A stretch of 64,000 nt of DNA from Saccharothrix sp. ALI-22-I (GTDB taxonomy: Bacteria > Actinomycetota > Actinomycetes > Mycobacteriales > Pseudonocardiaceae): positions 744,001 through 808,000 of the forward strand of contig NZ_MTQP01000068.1 in the NCBI RefSeq assembly GCF_001984175.1, written 5' to 3'. Shown here in pieces: positions 34,887 through 43,693 of this stretch. Numbering within the stretch: position 1 is the stretch's first letter; every line of letters starts with the position of its first letter. A program made the translations under genes and the position numbers. The notes under the pieces were generated by a model. That model worked only from the letters and a program-made list of their open reading frames with translations. It did no database searches and was not told the DNA's origin.

Positions 34887-34901
34887 ATAGAGCGCTCCAA
34901 T
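34887..34901. promoter_or_regulatory. LacI-type operator 2 (iol divergent promoter)
   Basis: ATAGAGCGCTCCAAT repeats operator 1 and lies 36 bases before the iolG start. Two closely spaced sites suggest cooperative repression of both the iolG operon and the regulator's own gene. Confidence 0.75.
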
Positions 34902-34936
34902 GAAAGACCTCCTCTACCAGGACGGAGACCAGCGGG

Positions 34937-35941
34937 ATGCGGATCGGAGTTGCCGGAGTCGGTCGGATCGGCACCATGCACGCCACCAACCTGGCCACCC
35001 TCGACGAGGTCGACGAGGTGCTGCTGTTCGACCCGGTGCCCGGTCGCGCGGCGCAGGCGTCGGCCGGACTGCCCGGCACCAAGAGCGTCGACGACCTCGA
35101 CGCATTGCTCACAGCCAGTGACGGCGTCCTGCTGGCCACGCCCACGACCACGCACCCCGCGTTGCTGCGCGCCGCCATCGCGGCGGGCGTGCCGACGCTG
35201 TGCGAGAAGCCGATCGCCAGCCACCTCGACGAGATGCGCGCGTTGGTGGCCGACGTCGAGGCGTCCGGGGTGGAGGTGCTGGTCGGGTTCCAACGCCGGT
35301 TCGACCCGGCCGTGTTCGAACTGCACCAGCGCATCCGGGCCGGCGAGGTCGGCAACGTCTACCTGGTCCGCGCGGTCGGCAACGACGCCCAGCCGCCCGA
35401 CTCCTCCTACCTGCCGCACTCCGGTGGCATCTTCCGCGACCTGCTCATCCACGACCTGGACGCGGTGCCGTGGCTGGTCGGCGAGCCGGTGGTGGAGGTG
35501 TACGCGTCTGGCTCGGTGCTGGTGGACCAGGCGTTCGCCGATGCCGACGACGTGGACAACGCCGTGGTGCTGCTGAAGTTCGCGGGCGGCGCGCACGCCA
35601 CCCTGGCCGGTGGCAGGCACGACCCGCTCGGCTACGACCACCGCATCGAGGTGCTGGGCAGCCGGGACTCGCTGGCCGTCGGCCTCGACCCGCGCACGCC
35701 GCTGACGTCGTTGGAGCCCGAAGGGCCGAAGGTCGCGGCCGACGCGTACCCCGGCTTCGCGGAGCGCTTCCACCGCGCCTACCTCAACGAGATGGCCGTG
35801 TTCACGCAGGTCGTGGCGGGTGCGGTAGCGAATCCGTCACCCGCGCGGGAGAGTTTGATCAGTCTTCAGCTGGCCGAGGCGTGTGAGCAGTCGCGGCGTT
35901 CCGGCGCCCCGGTGAAGATCCAGACGGAGGTTGTCGCGTGA
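34937..35941 (+). CDS. iolG: myo-inositol 2-dehydrogenase IolG
   Basis: This 334-residue Gfo/Idh/MocA oxidoreductase oxidises myo-inositol to scyllo-inosose with NAD. The Rossmann turn GVAGVGRIGTMHA (about 4-16), the catalytic-domain CEKPI (about 88-92), and GGIFRDLLIHDLDA with the Asp/His pair (about 163-176) are the family pattern. ATG 34937 is the first gene of the long inositol operon, 36 bases downstream of two LacI operators. Its end overlaps iolE by four bases. Specificity within the family (inositol versus other polyols) is inferred from neighbours. Confidence 0.9.
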   Translation: MRIGVAGVGRIGTMHATNLATLDEVDEVLLFDPVPGRAAQASAGLPGTKSVDDLDALLTASDGVLLATPTTTHPALLRAAIAAGVPTLCEKPIASHLDEMRALVADVEASGVEVLVGFQRRFDPAVFELHQRIRAGEVGNVYLVRAVGNDAQPPDSSYLPHSGGIFRDLLIHDLDAVPWLVGEPVVEVYASGSVLVDQAFADADDVDNAVVLLKFAGGAHATLAGGRHDPLGYDHRIEVLGSRDSLAVGLDPRTPLTSLEPEGPKVAADAYPGFAERFHRAYLNEMAVFTQVVAGAVANPSPARESLISLQLAEACEQSRRSGAPVKIQTEVVA

Positions 35942-36798
35942 AGATCGCCGGTGCGCCCATCTCGTGGGGTGTCTGCGAGGTGCCCGGTTGGGGCAACGTC
36001 CTCGACCCCAAGACGGTGCTGGAAGAGATGGCCTCGCTGGGGTTGCGGGCGACCGAACTCGGCCCGCCCGACTACCTGCCGGCCGATCCCGACGAGCTGC
36101 GCGAACTGCTGGACGAGCACGGCCTGTCGTTGGTCGGCGGTTTCCTCGCCGTCCCACTGCACACCGGCGAGCAGTCCACAGTGGACGAAGCCGAACGGGT
36201 GGCCGCACTGCTCGCCGCCGGCGGCGCCGAAGTCCTGGTGCTGGCCGCCGCGACCGGCCTCGACGGCTACGACGAACGCCCGGCGCTCACCGACGACCAG
36301 TGGCGCACCCTGATCGACACCGCCGCCCTGATCAGCGACAAAGCCGCAGGTCACGGCCTGCGCACCGTGCTGCACCCGCACGTGGGCACGCACGTGGAGC
36401 GCACCGCCGAGGTCGAGCGGTTCCTCGCCGACTCCGACCTGCCGCTCTGCCTGGACACCGGCCACCTGCTCATCGGCGGCACGGACCCGGTCGACCTGGC
36501 CCGCCGCTTCCCCGAGCGGATCGGGCACGTGCACCTCAAGGACGTGCGGGCCGACATCGCGGCCACCGTCCGCGACGGGGACCTCGGGTACATGGCCGCC
36601 GTCCAGCAGCGGATGTACGTCCCGCTCGGCGACGGCGACGTGGACGTGGCGGCCCTGGTGGCGTTCCTCCGGGACGCGGGCTACACCGGCTGGTACGTCC
36701 TGGAGCAGGACACCGCGCTCGGCGACGACAGCCCGCTCGACACCCCGGTGCGGGACACCGCGCGCAGCCTCGCGCACCTCACCCACATCACCGCCTGA
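35938..36798 (+). CDS. iolE: inosose dehydratase-type sugar isomerase/dehydratase
   Basis: This 286-residue TIM-barrel protein of the xylose-isomerase-like superfamily fits IolE/IolH. Metal-site motifs include EVLVLAAATG, LHPHVGTHVE (about 141-150), CLDTGHLLIGG (about 171-181) and HVHLKDV (about 200-206). In the pathway, IolE dehydrates scyllo-inosose to the trihydroxycyclohexanedione, the substrate of IolD, encoded later in the same operon. GTG 35938 overlaps iolG. The N-terminus KIAGAPISWGVCEVPGWG is characteristic of the IolE/IolH group; IolH remains an alternative. Confidence 0.82.
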   Translation: MKIAGAPISWGVCEVPGWGNVLDPKTVLEEMASLGLRATELGPPDYLPADPDELRELLDEHGLSLVGGFLAVPLHTGEQSTVDEAERVAALLAAGGAEVLVLAAATGLDGYDERPALTDDQWRTLIDTAALISDKAAGHGLRTVLHPHVGTHVERTAEVERFLADSDLPLCLDTGHLLIGGTDPVDLARRFPERIGHVHLKDVRADIAATVRDGDLGYMAAVQQRMYVPLGDGDVDVAALVAFLRDAGYTGWYVLEQDTALGDDSPLDTPVRDTARSLAHLTHITA

Positions 36799-36836
36799 CC
36801 TCCAGGCGAATGAACCGCCCCCAGCGAGGAGAGACG

Positions 36837-37826
36837 ATGACGTCCACTCGAAAGGCCCTGCGTGCGGGCCTCGCCCTCACCGGACTCGCACTGCTGGCCG
36901 CGTGCAGCGGCCCCGGCGCGGACAACACCGCCGGCAACACCACAGCCGCCGCCCAGGCACCCACCGGTGACCTGCGCGTCGCCGTCGTCACCCACGGCAC
37001 CGCGGGCGACGCGTTCTGGAACGTGGTGAAGAACGGCGCCACCGACGCGGGCAAGCAACTCGGCGTGACGGTCGACTACAACTCCGACGGCGACCCCGGC
37101 CGCCAGTCCACCCTGATCGACAACGCGGTATCGCAGAGAGTCGGCGGCATCGTGGTCTCGATGGCCAACCCCGACGCGTTGAAGACCTCGATCGAGAACG
37201 CGGTCAAGGCCGGCATCCCGGTCATCACCATCAACTCCGGCTCGGACAAGAGCGCGTCGTTCGGCGCACTCGCGCACGTCGGCCAGGAGGAGAGCGTGGC
37301 CGGCGAGGAAGCGGGCCGCAAGCTCAAGGAAGCCGGCAAGACCAAGCTGCTGTGCGTGATCCACGAAGCCGGCAACGTCGGCCTCAACCAGCGCTGCGAC
37401 GGCGCCCGCACCGGCTTCGGCGGCACCGTCACCAACCTCCAGGTCGACATCAACAACCCCACCGACGTGGAGTCCCGGATCAAGGGCGCGCTGCAGACCG
37501 ACCCGTCGGTCGACGCGGTGCTCGCGCTGAACCCGCAGGTCGCGGTGTCCTCGGTGAGCGCGATCAAGGGCGCGTCGTCGAAGGCGGTGGTCGCCACGTT
37601 CGACCTCAACGCCGACGTCACCGCCGCGATCAAGGCCGGTGACGTGCTGTTCGCCGTCGACCAGCAGCAGTACGAGCAGGGCTACCTGCCGATCGTGATG
37701 CTCAAGCTCTACCGCGACAACGCCAACACCGTCGGCGGCGGCAAGCCGGTCCTCACCGGACCCGGCTTCGTCGACAAGTCCAACGTGGACAAGGTGGCCG
37801 AATACGCCGAGCGCGGCACCCGCTGA
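36837..37826 (+). CDS. sugar/inositol ABC importer, periplasmic-type binding lipoprotein
   Basis: The 329-residue protein has a lipoprotein signal (LALTGLALLAACSG, Cys at about 23), then a type I sugar-binding fold: RVAVVTHGTAGDAFWNVVKNGA, VDYNSDGDPGRQSTLIDNAV, VGGIVVSMANPDAL and PVITINSGSD. It should present inositol to the permease encoded next, as IbpA does in Caulobacter. ATG 36837 has a GCGAGGAGAG site. It is the first transporter gene, followed by permease and ATPase; the substrate is inferred from the inositol genes on both sides. Confidence 0.88.
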   Translation: MTSTRKALRAGLALTGLALLAACSGPGADNTAGNTTAAAQAPTGDLRVAVVTHGTAGDAFWNVVKNGATDAGKQLGVTVDYNSDGDPGRQSTLIDNAVSQRVGGIVVSMANPDALKTSIENAVKAGIPVITINSGSDKSASFGALAHVGQEESVAGEEAGRKLKEAGKTKLLCVIHEAGNVGLNQRCDGARTGFGGTVTNLQVDINNPTDVESRIKGALQTDPSVDAVLALNPQVAVSSVSAIKGASSKAVVATFDLNADVTAAIKAGDVLFAVDQQQYEQGYLPIVMLKLYRDNANTVGGGKPVLTGPGFVDKSNVDKVAEYAERGTR

Positions 37827-37837
37827 GGAGGACGTCC

Positions 37838-38899
37838 GTGACTTCAGCGCCAGCGACCTCACCGTCCGCGACCTCGCCGTCCGACGAACGCGTCGGCTCG
37901 TCGAGACTGCTCGACCGGCTGGTCGTCCGACCCGAGATCGGCGCGCTGCTCGGCGCGCTGCTGGTCTTCGCGTTCTTCTCCGTGGTGACCGAGCAGTTCC
38001 TCAGCACCGGCGGCGTGGCGACCTGGCTGGACGACGCGTCCACGCTCGGCATCATGGCGGTCGCGGTGGCGCTGCTCATGATCGGCGGCGAGTTCGACCT
38101 GTCCGCCGGCGTGATGACCGCGTCGACCGCGCTGGTCACGGCGATCCTCGCCACCCGCCTCGGCTGGAACGTGTGGCTCGCGCTGTTCGCGTCGCTGGTG
38201 TTCGCGCTGGCGGTGGGCGCGCTGAACGGGTGGCTGGTGATGCGCACCGGCCTGCCCAGCTTCATCGTGACGCTGGGGACGTTCCTGGCGTTGCAGGGCC
38301 TCAACCTCGGCATCACCCGCCTGGTGACCGGATCGGTGCAGGTATCCGGTATGCGGTCCACCGACGGCTACTCGTCGGCCGGGCTCCTGTTCGCGTCGAC
38401 GTTCACCATCGGCGGCACGTCGTTCTACGTGTCGATCCTCTGGTGGATCCTGTTCACCGCCATCGCGGGGGCCGTGCTGGTGCGCACCCGGTTCGGTAAC
38501 TGGATCTTCGCGGTCGGCGGGTCCGCGCTGTCGTCCCGGGCCGTCGGCGTGCCCGTGGTGCGCACCAAGATCCTGCTGTTCATGACCACGGCGGGCGCGG
38601 CGTGGCTGGTCGGGTCGATCAACATCCTGCGGTTCACCAGCGTGCAGGCCAACCAGGGCATCGGGCTGGAGTTCCAGTTCATCATCGCCGCGGTGATCGG
38701 CGGGTGCCTGCTGACCGGCGGGTTCGGCTCGGCGGTCGGCGCGGCCATCGGAGCCCTGATCTTCGGCATGGCCCGGCAGGGCATCGTCTACGCGAACTGG
38801 AACTCGGACTGGTTCCAGCTGTTCCTCGGCGTGATGCTGCTGGCCGCCGTGCTGGTCAACAACGCCCTGCGGCGGCGGGCGGAGAGGGTGCGGCGATGA
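37838..38899 (+). CDS. sugar/inositol ABC importer permease
   Basis: This 353-residue permease of the RbsC/XylH-type (BPD_transp_2) has a disordered N-terminus of about 28 residues and about 9-10 helices. The characteristic cytoplasmic segment [20 protein letters not shown] (about 82-101) and the ATPase-coupling [17 protein letters not shown] (about 222-238) are evident; [20 protein letters not shown] lies near the end. It would form the homodimeric channel of the importer. GTG 37838 follows the binding-protein stop by 11 bases with GAGGAGG; its stop overlaps the ATPase start. Confidence 0.9.
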   Translation: MTSAPATSPSATSPSDERVGSSRLLDRLVVRPEIGALLGALLVFAFFSVVTEQFLSTGGVATWLDDASTLGIMAVAVALLMIGGEFDLSAGVMTASTALVTAILATRLGWNVWLALFASLVFALAVGALNGWLVMRTGLPSFIVTLGTFLALQGLNLGITRLVTGSVQVSGMRSTDGYSSAGLLFASTFTIGGTSFYVSILWWILFTAIAGAVLVRTRFGNWIFAVGGSALSSRAVGVPVVRTKILLFMTTAGAAWLVGSINILRFTSVQANQGIGLEFQFIIAAVIGGCLLTGGFGSAVGAAIGALIFGMARQGIVYANWNSDWFQLFLGVMLLAAVLVNNALRRRAERVRR

Positions 38900-39690
38900 G
38901 TTTCCCGAAGAAACAAACACAGCTTGAGGTCCGGGGGATCGGCAAGACCTACGGCAGCGTGATCGCGCTGCGGGACGTCTCGACCGTGGTCAACGCGGGC
39001 GAGGTGACGTGCGTGCTCGGCGACAACGGCGCGGGCAAGTCCACGTTGATCAAGATCCTGGCCGGGGTGCACCAGCACGACGCCGGCGAGTTCCTGGTCG
39101 GCGGGTCCCCGGTGCGGTTCTCCTCGCCGCGGGATGCCCTCGACCAGGGCATCGCCACCGTCTACCAGGACCTGGCCGTGGTGCCGCTGATGAGCGTGTG
39201 GCGGAACTTCTTCCTCGGGTCGGAGCCGACCGTCGGGTTCGGGCCGTTCCGGTTCCTGGACCGGAAGCAGGGGCGGTCGGTGACGCGGACCGCGTTGGCC
39301 GAGATGGGCATCGACCTGCGGGACGTGGAGCAGCCGGTCGGCACGCTGTCCGGTGGTGAACGGCAGTGCGTGGCCATCGCGCGGGCCGTGCACTTCGGGG
39401 CGAAGGTGCTGATCCTGGACGAGCCGACGGCCGCGCTCGGGGTGAAGCAGGCCGGGGTGGTGCTGAAGTACGTGGCCCAGGCGCGGGATCGCGGGCTGGG
39501 GGTCGTGCTGATCACGCACAACCCGCACCACGCCTATCCCGTCGGTGACCGGTTCCTGCTGCTCAAGCGGGGGCGGGCACTGGGGTCGTACGAGAAGACG
39601 CAGATCAGCCTGGAGGAGTTGACCAGGCAGATGGCGGGCGGTGCGGAGCTGGAGGCGCTGGCCCACGAACTGCGCGGTGTCGCCGAATGA
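38896..39690 (+). CDS. sugar/inositol ABC importer ATP-binding protein
   Basis: The 264-residue ATPase has a single nucleotide-binding domain: Walker [10 protein letters not shown] (about 42-50), Q-loop VYQDLAVVP, signature LSGGERQ (about 150), Walker [13 protein letters not shown] (about 170) and H-loop THNPHHAYP. RbsA/MglA-type importers usually carry a two-domain ATPase; this half-size version is like FrcA. ATG 38896 overlaps the permease stop. It drives uptake of the inositol-like substrate. The stop overlaps iolC (ATGA), so transport and catabolism genes form one unit. Confidence 0.9.
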   Translation: MSFPKKQTQLEVRGIGKTYGSVIALRDVSTVVNAGEVTCVLGDNGAGKSTLIKILAGVHQHDAGEFLVGGSPVRFSSPRDALDQGIATVYQDLAVVPLMSVWRNFFLGSEPTVGFGPFRFLDRKQGRSVTRTALAEMGIDLRDVEQPVGTLSGGERQCVAIARAVHFGAKVLILDEPTAALGVKQAGVVLKYVAQARDRGLGVVLITHNPHHAYPVGDRFLLLKRGRALGSYEKTQISLEELTRQMAGGAELEALAHELRGVAE

Positions 39691-40616
39691 CGGTCGAGGT
39701 GCTGACTGTCGGCCGGGTCGGGGTGGACCTCTACCCGGAGCAGAGCGGCGTGCCGTTGGCGGAGGTGCGGACGTTCGCCAAGTCCCTCGGTGGGACGGCG
39801 ACGAACGTGGCCGTGGCGGCCGCGCGGTTGGGGCGGCGGACGGCGGTGTTGACGAAGGTGGGGCCGGACGGGTTCGGGCCTTACGTGCGTTCGGCGCTGG
39901 AGTCCTTCGGTGTGTCCGCTCAGTACGTCGGCACCGCTGCCGACCTCCAGACACCGGTGGTGTTCTGCGCGTTGGACCCGCCCGAAGACCCGCCCTTGCT
40001 GTTCTACCGCGCGCCTCTCGCGCCGGACCTGTCCCTGACGGGCGAGGACGTGCCGTGGGACTTGGTGGAGTCCGTGCCGTTGTTGTGGGTGACCGGAACG
40101 GGTGTGTCCGCATCACCCGCCCGTGCGACCCAACGGCAGATCCTCGAACGCCGAGCCCGCCGTCCCCACACCGTGCTGGACCTCGACTACCGACCGATGT
40201 TCTGGCCGGACGTGGAGACCGCACGCCGTGAGATCGACTGGATGCTCGACCACGTGACGGTGGCCGTGGGCAACCGGACCGAGGTCGAGGTGGCGGTCGG
40301 TACCGCCGACCCCGACAAAGCCGCCGCGCGCCTCTTGGAACGAGGCGTCGAACTGGCGGTGGTGAAGAAGGGCGCCGAGGGCGTCCTGTTCGCCACCGCC
40401 TCCGACTCGTGGACCGTGCCGCCGCACCCGGTGGACGTCGTCTGCGGCCTGGGCGCCGGCGATGCCTTCGGCGGCGCCTTGGCCCACGGCCTGCTGTCCG
40501 GCTGGGCCCCGCCACGCATCGCCCGCTACGCCAACATCGCCGGTGCCCTGGTAGCCGGCCGGCTGGCCTGCGCCGACGCCATGCCGACACCGAGCGAGAT
40601 CGAGGAACACCTGTGA
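39687..40616 (+). CDS. iolC: 5-dehydro-2-deoxygluconokinase IolC
   Basis: The 309-residue PfkB-family kinase phosphorylates 2-deoxy-5-keto-gluconate, the IolB product. PfkB features: [11 protein letters not shown] at the N-terminus, [15 protein letters not shown] (about 35-49), [14 protein letters not shown] (about 191-204), and the anion-hole/catalytic [14 protein letters not shown] (about 255-268) with the Asp base. The DLYPEQ variant near the start is typical of IolC. ATG 39687 overlaps the ATPase stop. The downstream aldolase gene is separated by 259 bases that contain a small hairpin. Confidence 0.92.
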   Translation: MTVEVLTVGRVGVDLYPEQSGVPLAEVRTFAKSLGGTATNVAVAAARLGRRTAVLTKVGPDGFGPYVRSALESFGVSAQYVGTAADLQTPVVFCALDPPEDPPLLFYRAPLAPDLSLTGEDVPWDLVESVPLLWVTGTGVSASPARATQRQILERRARRPHTVLDLDYRPMFWPDVETARREIDWMLDHVTVAVGNRTEVEVAVGTADPDKAAARLLERGVELAVVKKGAEGVLFATASDSWTVPPHPVDVVCGLGAGDAFGGALAHGLLSGWAPPRIARYANIAGALVAGRLACADAMPTPSEIEEHL

Positions 40617-40730
40617 AAACCGCTCGACAGGCGCCCTCCACGAACCCGTGGCAAGATCAATCCGACCTCGCCGGCCCGGCCACACGATCGGATGAACATG
40701 GCCCCAAAATGTACGGAAACGGCGTTACCA

Positions 40731-40750
40731 GTCCTCGGTTAAACGAGGAC
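40731..40750. promoter_or_regulatory. hairpin in the iolC-aldolase gap
   Basis: GTCCTCG (40731-40737), loop GTTAAA, CGAGGAC (40744-40750). The flanking 259 bases have lower GC and more non-coding codons than the neighbours. A 88-codon frame (40613-40879) spans the gap with GTGA overlaps at both ends. It does not look convincingly coding. The hairpin may attenuate or process the operon transcript. Confidence 0.4.
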
Positions 40751-40875
40751 CGAGCGCCCGACAACCACCACCCCTGCCCACCCCCCGCCGCCACCCTCAC
40801 TCTCACCGCCATCCCCCCACACGGCCGGCGGCGCCAGGTGATGAGGAACGAACAGCGGCCGGCCGGAGGTGCCAG

Positions 40876-41991
40876 GTGATCACGGACGAACAGTGGTGGC
40901 GGTTGCTGGACACAAGGGCGACGGACCCCGCCGCCGTCCACAGGGCCTACCAGACCCGCCGCCGACGCCGCCGGTTGCTGTCCGACCAGGGCACCCTGTT
41001 CCTGGTGGCAGCCGACCACCCGGCCCGCGGCGCACTGGGCGTGGGCACCGACCCACTGGCGATGGCCGACCGCCGCTCGCTGCTGGACCGCCTGCTCACC
41101 GCCCTGACCAACCCGGCGGTGGACGGCGTGCTCGGCACGCCGGACGTGATCGAGGAGCTGCTGCTCCTCGACGGCCTGCACGACAAGGTGGTCATCGGCT
41201 CCATGAACCGCGGCGGCTTGGCCGGCGCGGACTGGGAGATCGACGACCGCTTCACCGCCTACGACCCCGGCGCCATCGCGGCCAACGGCCTGGACGGCGG
41301 CAAGATGCTGCTGCGCCTGGTCGACTCCGACCCCGGCACCGTGCCGACGCTGGAGAGCTGCGCCGCCGCCGTGTCGGCACTGGCCGAACGCGGCCTGATG
41401 GCGATGGTCGAGCCGCTGCCGTACGCGCGGAACGCGGCGGGGGATCTGGTGTTGCAGAAGGACGCCGCCGCGTTGGCGCGCGCCGGGAGTGTCGCGGCCG
41501 GCTTGGGTGCGACCTCGGCGTACACGTGGCTCAAGCTGCCCGCGTCGCCGGACGAGGTGCTGGACGCGACGACGTTGCCCGCGCTCGTGCTGGGCGGCGT
41601 GCCGTCCGCGCGGCCGGAGGACGACCTGGCGTCGTGGGGCCGGTCCCTGCGTCACCCGACCGTGCGCGGGCTGGTCGTGGGGCGCGCGCTGCTCTACCCG
41701 CCCGACGGCGATGTCGCCGGTGCGGTGGAGGCGGCGGCCGGGGTGTTGCGGACGGCGCGTGCCGCTGACCTGGTGCGGACTGGTGCGGCGGAGGGCGCTG
41801 ACGTGGCGCCGGCCGAAACGGCGCGGGCCGAGACGGCGCCTGGCGCTGACGTAGTGCAGACCCGGACGGCACAGGGCGAGGCGGCACAGGGCGAGGCGGT
41901 GCAGGGCGAGGCGGTGCAGGGCGAGATTGCGCAAGGCGAGATTGCGCAGGGTGCGGACGTGTCGGGTACGGCGAGGGGAGTGGACGGATGA
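40876..41991 (+). CDS. class I aldolase-like protein (Cgl0159 type) with repeat tail
   Basis: The first 300 residues form a TIM-barrel aldolase-like domain seen in actinobacterial inositol clusters (Cgl0159-like in Corynebacterium, by recall). It includes TLFLVAADHPARGALGVG (about 41-58), GSMNRGGLAGADWEIDDRFT (about 113-132), GLDGGKMLLRLV and AYTWLKLP. It probably splits the IolC product into dihydroxyacetone phosphate and malonate semialdehyde (IolJ role; inference). From about residue 305 the sequence is low-complexity, ending in six AQGEA-type pentads. GTG 40876 has a GGAGGT site and overlaps the preceding small frame. Confidence 0.75.
   Translation: MITDEQWWRLLDTRATDPAAVHRAYQTRRRRRRLLSDQGTLFLVAADHPARGALGVGTDPLAMADRRSLLDRLLTALTNPAVDGVLGTPDVIEELLLLDGLHDKVVIGSMNRGGLAGADWEIDDRFTAYDPGAIAANGLDGGKMLLRLVDSDPGTVPTLESCAAAVSALAERGLMAMVEPLPYARNAAGDLVLQKDAAALARAGSVAAGLGATSAYTWLKLPASPDEVLDATTLPALVLGGVPSARPEDDLASWGRSLRHPTVRGLVVGRALLYPPDGDVAGAVEAAAGVLRTARAADLVRTGAAEGADVAPAETARAETAPGADVVQTRTAQGEAAQGEAVQGEAVQGEIAQGEIAQGADVSGTARGVDG
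41869..41958 (+). repeat. 15-bp minisatellite in the aldolase tail
   Basis: Six tandem 15-base units of the type GCRCAGGGCGAGGCG (41869-41958) encode A/V-Q-G-E-A/I. Units differ by one to three bases; copy number is likely unstable. They begin about 25 codons into a degenerate region of similar composition. Confidence 0.8.
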
Positions 41992-42869
41992 GCCTGCACC
42001 GGCCGTTGGGCACGTTGTCGGATGGCGAGAACGCTGTCGAGCTCACGCCCGAGACCGCAGGGTGGGATCACACCGGGTTGCGGGTGTTGTTGTTGCACCC
42101 CGGTGGGGTGACCACGTTCGAGACCGGCGATTTCGAAGCGTTCGTGCTCCCGCTCTCCGGCGGCTGCGTGGTCGAGGTCGACGGGGAGCGGTTCGAGTTG
42201 CGGGGGCGGGATTCCGTCTTCACCCGGGTGACGGACTTCGCCTACGTGCCACGGGACGCACGGGTGCGATTGTCCACAACGGACGGCGTCGAAGTGGCCC
42301 TGCCGATGGCGCGTTGCGAGCGCAGGCTCACGCCCAAGTACGGGCCGGCCGACGACGTGCCGGTGGAGGTCCGGGGCGCGGGCAGCGCCACCCGTCAGGT
42401 CACGAACTTCGGCATCCCCGGCGTCTGGGACCACGCGGACAAGCTCATCGCCTGCGAACTGATCACCCCCGACGGCAACTGGTCCTCCTACCCGCCGCAC
42501 AAGCACGACCACACCTGCGACGTCGTCAACGAAGAGATCTACTACTTCCGCATCGCCGGCCGGGACAAGATCACCCCATCGCGTGAAGGTTTCGGTCTCC
42601 ACCGCACCTACACCGACGACGGCGACATCGACGAGGACGTCGTCGTCCGCGACGGCGACGTCTTCCTGATCCCACGCGGCTACCACGGTCCGTGCGTCGC
42701 CGCCCCCGGCTACCCCATGTACTACCTGAACGTGTTGGCCGGACCGGGCGCCGAGCGGTCCCTGGCGTTCTGCGACGACCCCGCGCACACCTGGATCCGG
42801 GACACCTGGGCGAGCCAGGAACTCGACCCGCGCTGTCCCGTCACGACTGCCGAAGGACGGGTGGATTGA
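41988..42869 (+). CDS. iolB: 5-deoxy-glucuronate isomerase IolB
   Basis: IolB (293 residues) isomerises 5-deoxy-glucuronate to 2-deoxy-5-keto-gluconate. It is a bicupin: the first cupin contains GVTTFETGDFEAFVLPLSGG, the second the metal motif PPHKHDHTCD (about 165-174) with EEIYYFR (about 178-184) and a late GYHG histidine. ATG 41988 overlaps the aldolase stop. The IS200/IS605-type element begins at or just after its stop codon, so the insertion left the coding sequence complete. tnpB reads 148 bases antisense into iolB. Confidence 0.93.
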   Translation: MSLHRPLGTLSDGENAVELTPETAGWDHTGLRVLLLHPGGVTTFETGDFEAFVLPLSGGCVVEVDGERFELRGRDSVFTRVTDFAYVPRDARVRLSTTDGVEVALPMARCERRLTPKYGPADDVPVEVRGAGSATRQVTNFGIPGVWDHADKLIACELITPDGNWSSYPPHKHDHTCDVVNEEIYYFRIAGRDKITPSREGFGLHRTYTDDGDIDEDVVVRDGDVFLIPRGYHGPCVAAPGYPMYYLNVLAGPGAERSLAFCDDPAHTWIRDTWASQELDPRCPVTTAEGRVD

Positions 42870-43693
42870 CTTCCTCCCCACGCCTGAAGACGAGGGATTC
42901 CAACCCTCTCGGGTTGGGTTTCCTGCTTCATGGGCGATCGCCTCACCGACTGTTGTCGGGTTGGTCTTACACCGCCTCCACAGGCGGCGACCGCCAGCCC
43001 GGCGGCCAGGATGTTGCGTGCCGCGTTGACGTCCCGGTCGTGGGCTGTCCCGCAACCGGGGCAGGTCCATTCCCGAACGCCCAAGGGCAGCGTGTCGAGC
43101 AGTCGCCCGCAATCCGAGCAGGTCTTGCTCGACGGGAACCACCGGTCGATGGCGATCACGTCGCGGCCGTACCAGGCCGCTTTGTACTCCAACTGGGAGC
43201 GGAACTCCGACCACGCGGCGTCGGAGATGGCACGCGCCAGGCTGCCGCTGCGCAGCATGCCGGACACGTTCAGGTCCTCGATCACGATCGTTTGGTTCTC
43301 ACGAACGAGCCGAGTGGTCAGTTTGTGCAGGAAGTCCCGCCTGCGATCGGTGATCCGGGCGTGTACCCGCGCGACCTTCCGTCGGGCCTTGGCCCGGTTG
43401 TTGCTGCCTTTCTGCTTGCGTGCCAGGCCTTTCTGGGCGAGAGCGAGCCTGGCACGGTCGCGGTTCCCGTGCCGCGGGTTGGTGATCTTCTCCCCGGTGG
43501 ACAGCGTCACCAGGCTCGTGATCCCGGCGTCCACCCCGACCGTGGCATCCGTGGACGCCAGGTGGGCAACGGCGGTTTCGACCAGCAAGGACACGTGCCA
43601 CCGGCCCGCATGATCACACGACACCGTGACCGTGGACGGCTCCGCGCCCTCAGGCAGCGGACGCGACCACACGATCGCCAACGGCTGGTCCAT
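42722..43693 (-). CDS. tnpB: TnpB C-terminal part with RuvC nuclease and zinc finger
   Basis: This frame begins ATGGACCAG right after the amber codon of the N-terminal part and contains all RuvC landmarks: TVGVDAGITSLV (first Asp), IVIEDLNVSGM (Glu), the four-Cys zinc finger CSDCGRLL...CPGCG, and DRDVNAARNIL (last Asp). The nuclease half is thus intact. The normal end is near the element boundary (GIPRLQAWGG), and the frame only runs on through the boundary into iolB antisense for lack of a stop. It may be made by readthrough or stop-start reinitiation, or be silent. Confidence 0.8.
   Translation of the reverse strand: MDQPLAIVWSRPLPEGAEPSTVTVSCDHAGRWHVSLLVETAVAHLASTDATVGVDAGITSLVTLSTGEKITNPRHGNRDRARLALAQKGLARKQKGSNNRAKARRKVARVHARITDRRRDFLHKLTTRLVRENQTIVIEDLNVSGMLRSGSLARAISDAAWSEFRSQLEYKAAWYGRDVIAIDRWFPSSKTCSDCGRLLDTLPLGVREWTCPGCGTAHDRDVNAARNILAAGLAVAACGGGVRPTRQQSVRRSPMKQETQPERVGIPRLQAWGGSQSTRPSAVVTGQRGSSSWLAQVSRIQVCAGSSQNARDRSAPGPANTFR
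42870..43000 (-). ncRNA. predicted omega/reRNA scaffold at the tnpB 3' end
   Basis: TnpB systems encode their guide RNA over the tnpB 3' end and right end of the element. The two right-end hairpins (about 42875-42920) and the terminal AGGAAGTCAA fit that scaffold. The guide would be the adjacent flanking DNA, i.e. the reverse complement of the last bases of iolB. The 5' limit is a guess. Prediction from position and family knowledge only. Confidence 0.45.

Noticed and set aside
41869-41958. Regular 15-base repeats that could suggest a CRISPR array
   Set aside because: No spacers between units, the units are in frame inside a gene, and no cas genes are near.
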